Of a DNA stretch of 64,000 nucleotides, positions 26,779-35,817 are shown in pieces. Made by a program: the position numbers and the translations under genes. Position 1 is the stretch's first letter; every line of letters begins with the position of its first letter. The notes below the pieces were generated by a model. The model saw only the letters and a list, made by a program, of their open reading frames with translations. It had not been told where the DNA came from and did no database searches. The DNA is from Saccharicrinis sp963677655. GTDB lineage: Bacteria > Bacteroidota > Bacteroidia > Bacteroidales > Marinilabiliaceae. The stretch lies in assembly GCA_963677655.1 (NCBI GenBank), contig OY782088.1; one strand, given 5' to 3'.

Positions 26779-28089
26779 TTAAAATAATTTTTCACTCAAT
26801 GCATTAAGTGCATCTTTTTTATATTTTTTATGTACTAAAATTGATACATTATAATTACTTCCTCCATATGAAATCATACGAATTGGAATCCCTTTTAATG
26901 CTTCAAATATTTTATTTGCATATCCAATATTACCAGCAATTAAATCACCAACTACACAAATAATTACCTGATCATCATCTACATCAACAGTTCCGAACTT
27001 TTTTAAATCATCAACTATATCATCAATATGTTTGCTATTATCAATTGTTACAGAAACTCCTACTTCAGAAGTTGTGATCATATCTATTGGAGTTTTATAA
27101 GTCTCAAATATTTCAAATACTTTACGTAAGAAACCATGAGCTAAAAGCATCCTTCCAGACTTAATCTTGATAGCAGTAATATCATCTTTTGCGGCAACTG
27201 CTGCAATTCTATTCTTTTCCTGAGAAGATGAAATTAATGTTCCGGGAGCTTTAGGCTCCATTGTATTTAATAATCTTACAGGAACATTAGATAACTTAGC
27301 TGGTAATACACTTGTTGGATGTAAAATTTTTGCTCCAAAATAGGCTAACTCAGCAGCCTCATCAAATGATAGGTTAGCTACAGAATGAGTATCTTCTACA
27401 AATCTTGGATCATTATTATGCATCCCATCAATATCAGTCCAGATTTGAATTTCATCTGCATTTATAGCTGCTCCAATTAAACTTGCGGTATAATCACTTC
27501 CTCCTCTTTGCAAGTTATCAACTTCACCAAAAGCATTTCGACATATGTATCCTTGAGTAACATAAATCTCTAAATCAGGATTTTCAGACAATACTTTAGA
27601 ACAATTTTCTTTTATATAAATTGTATCTGGTTCATTATGCTTATCAATACGCATAAATTCCAATGCAGGAATTAAAGCAGAGCTTTTACCAATCTCTTCT
27701 AAATAGAATTGAAACATTGCAGTTGAAATCAACTCCCCTTGAGCAAGAATAGCCTTCTCTTCAAAAGCTGTAAATACATCAATGGTAAAAGATTTTATAT
27801 AGTCAAAGTGAGATTCTATTAATTCCTTACCCTTTTGTTTAAACTCATCTGTTTTATAGAGCTTGTCTATTTCATCATAGTATTTTTGCTCTAATTCATT
27901 GATAAGCTCATTAGCTCCATCATTATTCTTTTTGTAAAGATAATTTGCTATCTCAACCAAACAATTTGTTGTCCCAGACATTGCCGACAATACAACAATT
28001 TTTTGTTCTCCATTGCAAACCAGAGCTGCTACTTCTTTCATTCTTTGGGCAGAACCAACAGATGTTCCACCAAATTTTAATACTTTCAT
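26779..28089 (-). CDS. lysC: Aspartokinase (monofunctional)
   Basis: 436 residues. Kinase domain opens with MKVLKFGGTSVGSAQRMKEV; GGSDYTASLIGAAI (about 198-211) binds aspartate/ATP. Two ACT domains lie at about 300-436 (DMITTSEVGVSVTID and IRMISYGGSNYNVSILV), where lysine or threonine feedback binds. It catalyses the first step of the aspartate pathway; asd at 16346 encodes the second. It is first in a two-gene operon with lysA. No leader peptide or terminator is visible in the 249 nt upstream. Confidence 0.94.
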   Translation of the reverse strand: MKVLKFGGTSVGSAQRMKEVAALVCNGEQKIVVLSAMSGTTNCLVEIANYLYKKNNDGANELINELEQKYYDEIDKLYKTDEFKQKGKELIESHFDYIKSFTIDVFTAFEEKAILAQGELISTAMFQFYLEEIGKSSALIPALEFMRIDKHNEPDTIYIKENCSKVLSENPDLEIYVTQGYICRNAFGEVDNLQRGGSDYTASLIGAAINADEIQIWTDIDGMHNNDPRFVEDTHSVANLSFDEAAELAYFGAKILHPTSVLPAKLSNVPVRLLNTMEPKAPGTLISSSQEKNRIAAVAAKDDITAIKIKSGRMLLAHGFLRKVFEIFETYKTPIDMITTSEVGVSVTIDNSKHIDDIVDDLKKFGTVDVDDDQVIICVVGDLIAGNIGYANKIFEALKGIPIRMISYGGSNYNVSILVHKKYKKDALNALSEKLF

Positions 28090-28338
28090 AAAGAAAAGAC
28101 TTTTAATAAATCCTTATAAAATCAAACTTATGCTTTAAGCAATACAAAATTAAGACAATATTTTTATTAAATCCAGAAAGTTAACAATTAAAACACAAAT
28201 ATCACAATTTGTTATATTTTTAACATTACGATTTTTCATAATCACTTTGCTTAAAATTTAATGTTTTACAATCTCCTTATTAAATACTAATTGTAATTAT
28301 ATCAAATCAATTATTTTTGCATCAAAACAAATATTATT

Positions 28339-28908
28339 ATGCAAGCAATTTTAATTAATGGTAGTCCCCGAAAAGAAGGCAACACAAATGGTTTACTGCA
28401 GATAGCAGCCAATGTTTTGAACAAAGAAGGTATACAGACAGAAATAATTAACATTGGAGGTGAAACAATTAAAGGTTGTACTGCGTGCAGAAAATGTGGA
28501 GAATTAAAAAATTTAAAATGTGTAATAAATGACTCTCTATCTCCGGTTATTGAAAAAATGCTTAATGCTGATGCAATAATAATGGGATCTCCTACTTATT
28601 TTGCAGACATTACGCCTGAACTTAAAGCTTTAATAGATAGAGGTGGAGTAGTTTCCAGGGCAAACAATATGGCCTTATCCCGTAAAATTGGCGCAGCAAT
28701 AACAGTAGCAAGAAGAGCAGGTTCTTTACATGCATTTGATTCAATAAACCATTTCTTTTTAATCAGCAATATGATTGTACCTGGTTCAACATACTGGAAT
28801 GTATCTAAATCTGCTGCTTTAAACGATTATGAAAAAGATGAAGAGGCACAAAAGACTGTTAGCAATTTAGCCGATAATATAGCATGGTTGCTTAAGAAAA
28901 CTAATTAA
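28339..28908 (+). CDS. Flavodoxin-family NADPH-dependent FMN reductase / iron-sulfur flavoprotein-like
   Basis: 189 residues. MQAILINGSPRKEGNTNGLL is the FMN-phosphate loop. GCTACRKCGELKNLKCVIND (about 47-66) is the cysteine cluster seen in iron-sulfur flavoproteins, with a compact C-x2-C-x2-C arrangement. ADAIIMGSPTYFADITPELK (about 75-94) completes the FMN site. It probably shuttles electrons to an unknown acceptor. Monocistronic between divergent lysC and a terminator. Confidence 0.85.
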   Translation: MQAILINGSPRKEGNTNGLLQIAANVLNKEGIQTEIINIGGETIKGCTACRKCGELKNLKCVINDSLSPVIEKMLNADAIIMGSPTYFADITPELKALIDRGGVVSRANNMALSRKIGAAITVARRAGSLHAFDSINHFFLISNMIVPGSTYWNVSKSAALNDYEKDEEAQKTVSNLADNIAWLLKKTN

Positions 28909-28914
28909 TATATA

Positions 28915-28951
28915 AACAAGCTGTTGCTCATAGTAACAGCTTGTTCTTTTT
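28915..28951. terminator. Terminator between the flavoprotein gene and tcdA
   Basis: 11-bp stem AACAAGCTGTT (28915-28925) / AACAGCTTGTT (28935-28945), then T-run; convergent genes on both sides. Confidence 0.85.
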
Positions 28952-28957
28952 AATATA

Positions 28958-29671
28958 TTATTCTTTCACTAAATCCCTTATAACTTTACTTGCCACAAAA
29001 CAACCAAAAATCGGAGGCATATACGAAATGGTTCCAACTGTTGTTTTCTTATTTCTTTCACCTTCAGTTTTAATGATATACTCTTTAGGTACCTGCTCTC
29101 TTGAATAAACAACCGGAATTCCTTTTCTAATTCCAAACTGATACAAGCGCTTTCTTACTTGTCTGGCAAGATTACAATATTTCGACTTAGAAATATCAAC
29201 AATTTCTACTTGTGAAGGGTCAAACTTCCCTCCTGCTCCCATTGAAGATACAATAGGAATATTATTCTCAATAGCATTCTTAATCAATGCCACTTTTGGA
29301 GACAAGGTGTCTATAGCATCAACCACGTAATCATACGAATTTTTCACCAATTCGCTAAAACGCTCCTCATCCATAAAATCATTAATTACAGTCAGCTGAA
29401 GTTTACTATTTATATCTTTCAACCTTTCTCCCATCACTTCAGCCTTTAATTGGCCATGAGTACTGATTAATGCAGGTAATTGTCTGTTTCTATTACTATC
29501 ATTCACCGTATCTCCATCAATTATTGTCATTCTTCCAATACCGGCACGTGCAATTAATTCTGCTGCATAAGCACCAACTCCTCCTAAACCAACAACTAAA
29601 ACATGCTTTTCTGAAAGTTGCTCCAATTTTTCTCTACCTAAAAGCAACTCAGTACGTTCTAACCAATCCAT
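28958..29671 (-). CDS. tcdA: tRNA threonylcarbamoyladenosine dehydratase
   Basis: 237-residue E1-like ThiF-family protein. HVLVVGLGGVGAYAAELIAR (nucleotide-binding), GRMTIIDGDTVNDSNRNRQL with the adenylation Arg residues, and the C-terminal YMPPIFGCFVASKVIRDL are TcdA/CsdL hallmarks. It dehydrates t6A37 of ANN-decoding tRNAs to the cyclic form ct6A. It starts 2 nt after the TatD-like gene stop on the same strand, so the two are likely cotranscribed. Confidence 0.92.
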   Translation of the reverse strand: MDWLERTELLLGREKLEQLSEKHVLVVGLGGVGAYAAELIARAGIGRMTIIDGDTVNDSNRNRQLPALISTHGQLKAEVMGERLKDINSKLQLTVINDFMDEERFSELVKNSYDYVVDAIDTLSPKVALIKNAIENNIPIVSSMGAGGKFDPSQVEIVDISKSKYCNLARQVRKRLYQFGIRKGIPVVYSREQVPKEYIIKTEGERNKKTTVGTISYMPPIFGCFVASKVIRDLVKE

Positions 29672-29673
29672 CC

Positions 29674-30318
29674 TTAATTAAAAATTCTTTTAAAATTCGA
29701 CATAATTTGATGTTCTATTTCAGATTCCGACTTATTTAAAATGCAGGTTGCATCAAAATATATTTTTCTAATATCGATATCTGTATCATCTGTTTCAAAC
29801 AAAACATAATTCATATCGATAGTGTTTAATAGTTTAAATACTTTATCCCTATTTTTAAATAAATTGGGCCCCAAAGAAAGGAAAATATTTTGTTTTATAA
29901 ATTGTTGTGCAGTCTCTGTTGAACCATTAAAACCATGAATAATCCAAGATTGTTTTGCTTTACTTTTTTTTCTTATTTCCAGAATTAAATGATGAGATTT
30001 TACGGAATGAATAATTAAAGGTAATTTATATTGCTCTGATATTTGAATATGCTTAATAAATACTTCCTCTTGAAGTGGCATATTCTCTATATACTTATCT
30101 AATCCACATTCCCCAATGGCAATAATTTGGTTCCTTTCACAATGTATTCTGATTGCATCAAAAGATTGTTCCAGGTTAGTATCTTTGATAAACCATGGAT
30201 GTATCCCACATGAAAATAAAACATTTTCAGCCACTTCAGGAAATTCATCTAGTGGATACTTATTAAAAATAACAATATCTCCTTTTCCTAATTTATGAGT
30301 ATGCGCATTAATAAACAT
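29674..30318 (-). CDS. TatD family metal-dependent hydrolase
   Basis: 214 residues from ATG 30318 (MFINAHTHKLGKGDIVIFNK). A longer reading from 30354 adds twelve hydrophobic residues before the conserved N-terminal HxH and is unlikely. TatD motifs: NAHTH (metal ligands), FSCGIHPWFI, AIGECGLDKY (Glu ligand), LPLIIHSVKSHHLIL (His), IIHGFNGS (His) and LFETDDTD (Asp). It is somewhat short, with a compact C-terminus as in other Bacteroidota TatD-like proteins. A DNase/3'-exonuclease role is known for the family; the actual substrate is not shown. Upstream of, and coupled to, tcdA. Confidence 0.85.
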   Translation of the reverse strand: MFINAHTHKLGKGDIVIFNKYPLDEFPEVAENVLFSCGIHPWFIKDTNLEQSFDAIRIHCERNQIIAIGECGLDKYIENMPLQEEVFIKHIQISEQYKLPLIIHSVKSHHLILEIRKKSKAKQSWIIHGFNGSTETAQQFIKQNIFLSLGPNLFKNRDKVFKLLNTIDMNYVLFETDDTDIDIRKIYFDATCILNKSESEIEHQIMSNFKRIFN

Positions 30319-30426
30319 ATATAGCAATATTAAATAGCTGATACAAAATAACACATTTTAATAGATGATTTTAAGAATACATTATAATCCTTTCAACTTT
30401 AATTACACACCGATCTAATGATACAT

Positions 30427-30450
30427 CTACACTATGTAGCTACACTATGT
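30427..30450. repeat. Direct repeat CTACACTATGT x2
   Basis: Two 11-nt copies (30427-30437, 30440-30450) 13 bp apart, each also able to form a small hairpin, followed by TATTTTTT. It could be a regulator site or a weak terminator downstream of nothing obvious. Confidence 0.4.
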
Positions 30451-30609
30451 GTATTTTTTCCACACTTTTTTTGATGGATAATATTTCATAATAAAACATA
30501 ACAAATACTTACCTATTGATTTTCTGCACATTAAAAGAAAATACTAAGAAACACCTCTTTTATGGCATAGTTTTTCATTATATCAAAGCGTAACGATAAA
30601 TAAAAAATT

Positions 30610-30759
30610 ATGAATTCATCTGTTTACAATAGGTTAGTTGCTTTAATAATCACATCTCTCTTTTTATTAATAGGGATTGTATTATTAAAAGGTGCATCTA
30701 TTCATCATTCAAAGATTAAACAGAATAATTTTAAAAGTTGCACCATATATGATAAATAA
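30610..30759 (+). CDS. Candidate 49-residue single-pass membrane protein
   Basis: ATG at 30610 to TAA at 30757-30759. The product starts MNSSVYNRLVALIITSLFLL and continues IGIVLLKG, i.e. a polar N-terminus, one 20-residue hydrophobic helix (about 9-28) and a basic tail SIHHSKIKQNNFKSC. It is the only coding-like frame in a 700-nt gap and its transcript would end at the strong terminator at 30896. No homologue is recognised. It may instead be part of a non-coding RNA. Confidence 0.4.
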   Translation: MNSSVYNRLVALIITSLFLLIGIVLLKGASIHHSKIKQNNFKSCTIYDK

Positions 30760-30800
30760 GTAAAAGTTTCTCATATCACATACGGTTAACGGTATCAACA

Positions 30801-30835
30801 ACACAACACACAACACACAACACACAACACACAAA
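30801..30835. repeat. (ACACACA)n minisatellite
   Basis: About five tandem copies of a 7-nt CACACAA unit between the small ORF and the terminator; C/A-only, so unstructured in RNA. Confidence 0.8.
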
Positions 30836-30895
30836 TTTAGGATACCACTAACTCTAGACTATTGTTACCATATATAGTTAAATGTAGTTCTAGGC

Positions 30896-30928
30896 TGCGG
30901 GTCAAAACGTTGACCCGCATTTTTTTTG
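30896..30928 (+). terminator. Strong intrinsic terminator
   Basis: Perfect 10-bp GC-rich stem TGCGGGTCAA (30896-30905) / TTGACCCGCA (30910-30919) with a 4-nt loop and eight T. It has no annotated gene directly upstream, which implies a short transcript from about 30550-30900. Confidence 0.92.
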
Positions 30929-30981
30929 CCTATTATTTCCAAAAAAATGAAAACAGATAATCTTTTTGATGTTATTACGTA

Positions 30982-30989
30982 TATCTTTG
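30982..30989 (+). promoter_or_regulatory. -7 element upstream of the NtrC-type regulator gene
   Basis: TATCTTTG, exact TAnnTTTG match, 55 nt before the ATG at 31045. No -33 at the ideal distance. Confidence 0.45.
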
Positions 30990-31044
30990 AGAATATTTCG
31001 TATTTACATACTCGTTTTTCTTAAATGTAAAAAGTATTTACTCT

Positions 31045-32379
31045 ATGTTTAATATATTAATTGTTGACGACGATACTTCCTTTGGAATGATGATAGAAGG
31101 ATTCTTAAAAAGAAAAGGATTCAATACTACCTATGCAAGTACGTTTAACAATGCACAAAACCTAATTACTGAAAAAGAGTTTGATTTGATTTTAACCGAC
31201 TACAGACTCGATAATTCTACAGGACTTGATTTATTACCTATCGTCAAAAAGAAAAACCTAAACACTCCTGTTGTCTTAATTACTGCATATTCCGACATAC
31301 GTATTGCAGTAAATGCTATAAAGCTCGGTGCATTTGAATATGTAACAAAACCTATAAATCCAGATGAACTACTTCATGTAATTAACAGAGCATTTGAAAA
31401 AATAGATCCCAAGCCCCAAAAGAAAAAACCTGTTTCTACAAGAGAGTACATAAAAGGAATTAGCCGATATTCATTAGAGATTGATCAACAAATAGAACTA
31501 ATTGCCCCTACAGAGCTATCTGTTTTAATATTAGGGGAAAGTGGAGTTGGCAAGGAATACGTAGCACAACGAATACACGAACTCAGCAATAGGAATAAAG
31601 AACCGTTTGTTGCAGTTGATTGCGGTGCATTACATACAGACATTGCCTCAAGTGAATTATTTGGGCATAAAAAAGGTTCTTTTACTGGTGCTCTGGAGGA
31701 TAAAGTGGGTCATTTTGAAATGGTAAAAAACGGAACCATTTTTCTTGACGAAATAGGAAATCTAAGTTATGATGTACAAGTAAAATTATTAAGAGCGATT
31801 CAAGAAAGAAAAGCCCGTAGATTAGGTGCAAATGAAGAATACCCTATCTCATGCAGAATTATTGCAGCAACAAATGAAAATCTTAGGGACACTTCATTCA
31901 GTGGAAAATTCAGAGAAGATCTTTACCATCGATTAAATGAGTTTTCAATTCAAATTTTACCTCTTAGAGAGCGCAAAGAGGATATCTTATTTTATGGATA
32001 CAAATTTCTGGATTTTGCCTCACAGGAATTTGATAAGCAAAACATTATAATCAGTAGTAGAGTTAAGGACATTTTTCAACAGTACGAATGGCCAGGAAAC
32101 CTTAGAGAACTGCGAAATGTTATAAGACGAGCTGTTCTTTTATGCAAAGAAGATGAGATATCAGTAAGTAATCTACCTCATGAAATTCAGCATCCTCAAA
32201 GAAATTCCCAAGAAGAAATTCCAGTACAACTAAAAGATGTCAAAGAGAAAACTGAAAAAGAAATGATTCTTGAAACATTGGAAAAAACAAAATATAATAA
32301 AGCCAAAACTGCTCGTATTCTTGGGATTGACAGAAAAACATTATACAACAAAATATACAAGTATGGAATAGACCTATAA
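31045..32379 (+). CDS. Sigma-54-dependent response regulator (NtrC/ZraR type)
   Basis: 444 residues. Receiver domain with acidic pocket IVDDD and phospho-acceptor Asp52 (LILTDYRLD), Lys in YVTKPIN. Central AAA+ domain (about 135-375): Walker A GESGVGKE, Walker B NGTIFLDEIGNL, Arg finger REDLYHRLNEFSI. The sigma-54-contacting loop reads GSFTGA (211-216) rather than GAFTGA. C-terminal Fis-type helix-turn-helix (ARILGIDRKTLYNKIYKYGI). It would activate RpoN promoters when phosphorylated. It converges with the hybrid kinase encoded at 32393, with 13 nt between them, so they are probably a cognate pair. Confidence 0.92.
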   Translation: MFNILIVDDDTSFGMMIEGFLKRKGFNTTYASTFNNAQNLITEKEFDLILTDYRLDNSTGLDLLPIVKKKNLNTPVVLITAYSDIRIAVNAIKLGAFEYVTKPINPDELLHVINRAFEKIDPKPQKKKPVSTREYIKGISRYSLEIDQQIELIAPTELSVLILGESGVGKEYVAQRIHELSNRNKEPFVAVDCGALHTDIASSELFGHKKGSFTGALEDKVGHFEMVKNGTIFLDEIGNLSYDVQVKLLRAIQERKARRLGANEEYPISCRIIAATNENLRDTSFSGKFREDLYHRLNEFSIQILPLRERKEDILFYGYKFLDFASQEFDKQNIIISSRVKDIFQQYEWPGNLRELRNVIRRAVLLCKEDEISVSNLPHEIQHPQRNSQEEIPVQLKDVKEKTEKEMILETLEKTKYNKAKTARILGIDRKTLYNKIYKYGIDL

Positions 32380-32394
32380 AAATATAGGTCTATT
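32367..32394. terminator. Bidirectional hairpin between regulator and kinase genes
   Basis: Perfect 12-bp arms AATAGACCTATA / TATAGGTCTATT with a 4-nt loop. The left arm includes the last codons and stop of the regulator gene, and the right arm reaches the kinase stop codon. Weak T-tracts, so termination is probable but unproven. Confidence 0.6.
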
Positions 32395-34942
32395 AACTTA
32401 TAATGTTCTGTAACTCCATATTTATCGGTTTCCACAAATTCCTCAACTCCTTTAAAAGATTTTGAAGCTCTTCCTTTTTAAGGGTTTTACTACGAGTGGT
32501 CTCTATATTTGATAATATGTCAATTCCTTTTTCGATTTTAAACTGCCTGAAACCAGTAAGCATTTTATGTGCTTTTTCTGCAATTTCATTGTGATCATTA
32601 TTGCCTATTGCTTCATCTAAATCATCAATTCCAGTTTCTGTATTTTCAATAAAAGTTTGAATAATCGAAAACAAAAATTCTTTATCGTCTCCTGTAAAAG
32701 ACTTCACTCCTTCTAAATCATACAATTTACTACTTTTTGAAATTCCCATTTTATCTGTTTCTTTTGATTGTAGGTCTTCTTTTCGAGATTTATCCTTACT
32801 TATATCAGCATTAGTCCCAACTGATAATATCTCAGAAATCTTTTCCATAATCTGATTGTGAGTAAAAGGTTTCGCTAAAATCCAAACACTTTTATTATCA
32901 TAAGCTTTCTTCAGTTCAGAATTAACCATATCTGCAGTTAAAAATAAAATTGGAGTTGATAGATGTTTCTCCTCTCTAATAATTTTCATTAATTGTAAAC
33001 CATCTATTTTTGGCATATGTAAATCAATCATAAACAAATCATATTTATTTTGATCCATAGCCTTTAATGCCATATCTATAGATGAATTAACATCAAGTTT
33101 ATTGCATTTTCCATTTAAGATACCATCAATAACCTGACATATCATTTCATCGTCATCAATGGCTAAAATATTTTTGTCTTTAAAATTATAGCGCAGTTCT
33201 TGTTTTGATTCTGACACTATTTTGTTTCCTGGAATATATGGGATTTCAAATTTAAATGTACTTCCCTCGTCGACTTTACTTTGCAGGCTAATTGAGCCTC
33301 CCATAGCCTCAATTATTTGACGACTTATAGACAACCCCAAACCCGTTCCTGAATACTTTCTGGAAAGGCTAATATTTACCTGGTTGAACATTTTAAATAT
33401 TGACTTCTGTTTATCATTTGGAACTCCAATGCCTGTATCAGACACAGTAAAAACAAGCATATCTTTATTGATCTCTACTTTATACCTGACAAATCCCTTA
33501 TGTGTAAACTTTAATGAGTTACCTATTAAATTGATTAGCACCTGCTTTAGTCTTAATGAATCGGATTCAAAGTGTTCCAAATTCTCATCAACTTCATAAC
33601 TTAGTTCAATACCTTTTTCGTGAGCTTTTAGATCAAATAAATTCTGAAGCTCATCCATCATAGTTTTAGCATTGATCTGATCTTTAAAAAACTCTACTTT
33701 TCCTGACTCCAACATTGATGAGTCAAGTATATTATTTATTAATCCGATTAAGTGCTCTGCCGATAATTTTATTTTTCCCAAAATATTTTTTTGAGTTTCA
33801 CCTAAATGTAATCTCGAGAGCTGTTCTGAAAATCCAATAATTGACGTTAAAGGTGTTCTTATTTCATGACTCATATGAGCAACAAACTGTTCCTTAACTT
33901 TTAATAACTTATCAACTCTTTCTTTTGCTGATATTATATCATTCTTTAATCTTTGACTTTTTGCTATATCTTTACTAATCCAGAAAATAAAAAACAGCAT
34001 TAATGAAATTGCCGAACTTACTAAAATCAATACCCGATCTAGTAAATCACTCCGCATTGCTTCCATTTCCACTCTTCGTTTTATATTTTTCTTTACAGAT
34101 ATATCCTGAAGATTATTCAATATTGCTTTGATTTGCTCTGTTAGAAGTCTGTCAAGTTTTATTAAATCATTTTCATGCCTTTGCAACCTCCTGTTAAAAA
34201 GTTCATCCTGCTTACTTACTTTTTGAAGTTGTGTTTTTAGTTGTCTAATATTTTGATCTGTTCGCACTTGTTTCTTCACTGTTGAATCCACTTGTTGACT
34301 AACTGTAGGTACTGCATCTTTCACATTATCCTTTTTCTTTTTCCCCGACAGAAAATCACTCATGCGTTTTAAGAATCCTTTTCGTTCCTGATCTTCTGGT
34401 CCCATAGATTCAGAAACACTTGAATTTTCATAAACAGAATCCACTTTAACTGTAGTGTAAGTATACTCTGTTACTTCATAGTTTAACGAATCTGGAATTG
34501 AATCTAACAAACTCTCTGTAGCTGACCTGTGAAGATTAATAATATTAATTTGCAACAGCTGGTCCATTAGCTCTTTTTTTCTTAAATAAAGCCTCTTAAC
34601 CTCAGCAATGCTTTGTTTTGATGTAGTATCAGTAAATAGCTTAGGTAAATACGAAATAATACTTAATACAGAATCATGATGTAATTCATACTGCTTTTTG
34701 TATTCTTCCTTTCCTGTTACACCATATACCCTGCTGACTCCTTCAGTTTCAAAGATTTCAAAAACCAACTGATTCAGATAAGTAAACTCTTGTTCATTAC
34801 TGGAATCATTATTTTTTATCTTAATTATTGAGGCCACTGAAATGTAACTTATTGTAAAAATTACAACAGCAATGACAATCATAATAATGAATCCTAATGT
34901 CACTTTAGTTTGAATCCATTTTTCAGGAACTATCATACTCAT
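32393..34942 (-). CDS. Hybrid sensor histidine kinase with receiver and HPt domains
   Basis: 849 residues. Membrane segment at about 15-37, a ~260-residue periplasmic helical sensor with an unusual basic insert (KGFLKRMSDFLSGKKKKDN), and a second membrane segment at about 305-325. HisKA: FVAHMSHEIRTPLTSIIGFS (about 355-375). ATPase: NLIGNSLKFTHKG, SDTGIGVPND, SGTGLGLSISRQI. Receiver: ILAIDDDEMICQVI to DLFMIDLHMPKIDG (about 590-705). HPt at the C-terminus with His in NEIAEKAHKMLTGFRQ (about 800). So it carries a complete His-Asp-His relay in one chain, ready to pass phosphate to a separate receiver, most simply the convergent NtrC-type regulator. Confidence 0.9.
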   Translation of the reverse strand: MSMIVPEKWIQTKVTLGFIIMIVIAVVIFTISYISVASIIKIKNNDSSNEQEFTYLNQLVFEIFETEGVSRVYGVTGKEEYKKQYELHHDSVLSIISYLPKLFTDTTSKQSIAEVKRLYLRKKELMDQLLQINIINLHRSATESLLDSIPDSLNYEVTEYTYTTVKVDSVYENSSVSESMGPEDQERKGFLKRMSDFLSGKKKKDNVKDAVPTVSQQVDSTVKKQVRTDQNIRQLKTQLQKVSKQDELFNRRLQRHENDLIKLDRLLTEQIKAILNNLQDISVKKNIKRRVEMEAMRSDLLDRVLILVSSAISLMLFFIFWISKDIAKSQRLKNDIISAKERVDKLLKVKEQFVAHMSHEIRTPLTSIIGFSEQLSRLHLGETQKNILGKIKLSAEHLIGLINNILDSSMLESGKVEFFKDQINAKTMMDELQNLFDLKAHEKGIELSYEVDENLEHFESDSLRLKQVLINLIGNSLKFTHKGFVRYKVEINKDMLVFTVSDTGIGVPNDKQKSIFKMFNQVNISLSRKYSGTGLGLSISRQIIEAMGGSISLQSKVDEGSTFKFEIPYIPGNKIVSESKQELRYNFKDKNILAIDDDEMICQVIDGILNGKCNKLDVNSSIDMALKAMDQNKYDLFMIDLHMPKIDGLQLMKIIREEKHLSTPILFLTADMVNSELKKAYDNKSVWILAKPFTHNQIMEKISEILSVGTNADISKDKSRKEDLQSKETDKMGISKSSKLYDLEGVKSFTGDDKEFLFSIIQTFIENTETGIDDLDEAIGNNDHNEIAEKAHKMLTGFRQFKIEKGIDILSNIETTRSKTLKKEELQNLLKELRNLWKPINMELQNIIS

Positions 34943-35020
34943 AAAATGCTGTGTTGTATTTAGAAAATAAAAATACGGATATTTTTTTCGAAGTTAAATT
35001 CATTATACTAATTTACTGCC

Positions 35021-35422
35021 ATGATTATTAAAGTTACCTGTGCCATTATCGTAGAAAACAACAAAATTCTCACTGCAAAAAGAAGCAGTTCAATGCCACA
35101 TTCAGGATTTTGGGAATTTCCAGGTGGCAAAATTGAAGAAGGTGAATCAAGTGAAAATTGCTTAATGCGAGAAATTAAAGAGGAATTAAACTGTGAGATT
35201 CACATACACAAGAAACTTCCTGCCTTTACTCATCAGCATTTGGATAAACACATAGAATTACAACCTTATGTTTGTAGTATCGCCAACGGTACTCCTCAGC
35301 CTCTTGAACATTCTGAAATTAGATGGTTAAATACTTCTGAATTACTATATTTAAATTGGCTCCCTGCCGATATTGCTATTGCAAAATTTTTAAAATCATT
35401 TAACGAAAAAAGCTTTTATTAA
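35021..35422 (+). CDS. Nudix hydrolase, MutT/8-oxo-dGTP diphosphatase-like
   Basis: 133 residues. The Nudix box is complete: GGKIEEGESSENCLMREIKE followed by EL (about 37-58), with GFWEFPGG before it as in MutT. It probably hydrolyses oxidised or non-canonical (d)NTPs, sanitising the nucleotide pool. The C-terminus (EIRWLNTSELLYLNWLPAD) matches the (deoxy)nucleoside triphosphate pyrophosphohydrolase subgroup. Followed 44 nt later by acyP. Confidence 0.9.
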   Translation: MIIKVTCAIIVENNKILTAKRSSSMPHSGFWEFPGGKIEEGESSENCLMREIKEELNCEIHIHKKLPAFTHQHLDKHIELQPYVCSIANGTPQPLEHSEIRWLNTSELLYLNWLPADIAIAKFLKSFNEKSFY

Positions 35423-35465
35423 AGCTATCTAAACTGTAAATTGTAAGGTATAAAACTAAATAGCG

Positions 35466-35735
35466 ATGCGTAGGGTAAAAATGATTGTAAGCGGAAAAGT
35501 TCAGGGAGTTGGATACCGCTATTTTGTAAAAGGGCAAGCTCAACATCATGGAATTAAAGGATATGTAAGAAACCTTCCTGACGGGGAGGTTGAAATAGAC
35601 GCCGAGGGAGAACGAAATAAATTAGATTTTTTTATTATTGATTGCACAAAGGGGCCAAGGTTTTCAGATGTTACAGACTACATGATTCATGACATTACTC
35701 CATACGGATTTAGTCAATTTAGCATTAAACACTAA
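35466..35735 (+). CDS. acyP: Acylphosphatase
   Basis: 89 residues, standard length. GKVQGVGYRYFVKGQAQHHG (about 11-30) carries the phosphate-binding loop and catalytic Arg23; GYVRNLPDGEVEIDAEGE contains the catalytic Asn. Hydrolyses carboxyl-phosphate bonds in small molecules or proteins; cytosolic. It may share a transcript with the Nudix gene upstream. Confidence 0.92.
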   Translation: MRRVKMIVSGKVQGVGYRYFVKGQAQHHGIKGYVRNLPDGEVEIDAEGERNKLDFFIIDCTKGPRFSDVTDYMIHDITPYGFSQFSIKH

Positions 35736-35817
35736 ATAAAAATGTATTTAAAACAAGTATAACATTAAATTTTTCGTTTATTTTGTTTACTTGTTTTAAC
35801 CTCATACATTAATAAAG

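Noticed and set aside
28090..28338. Lysine riboswitch or leader attenuator before lysC
   Set aside because: No terminator hairpin, leader ORF or lysine-riboswitch core motif could be found in the 249 nt.
30801..30835. Tandem CACACAA units considered as a CRISPR-like array
   Set aside because: The unit is 7 nt with no spacers; it is a simple minisatellite and no cas genes are near.
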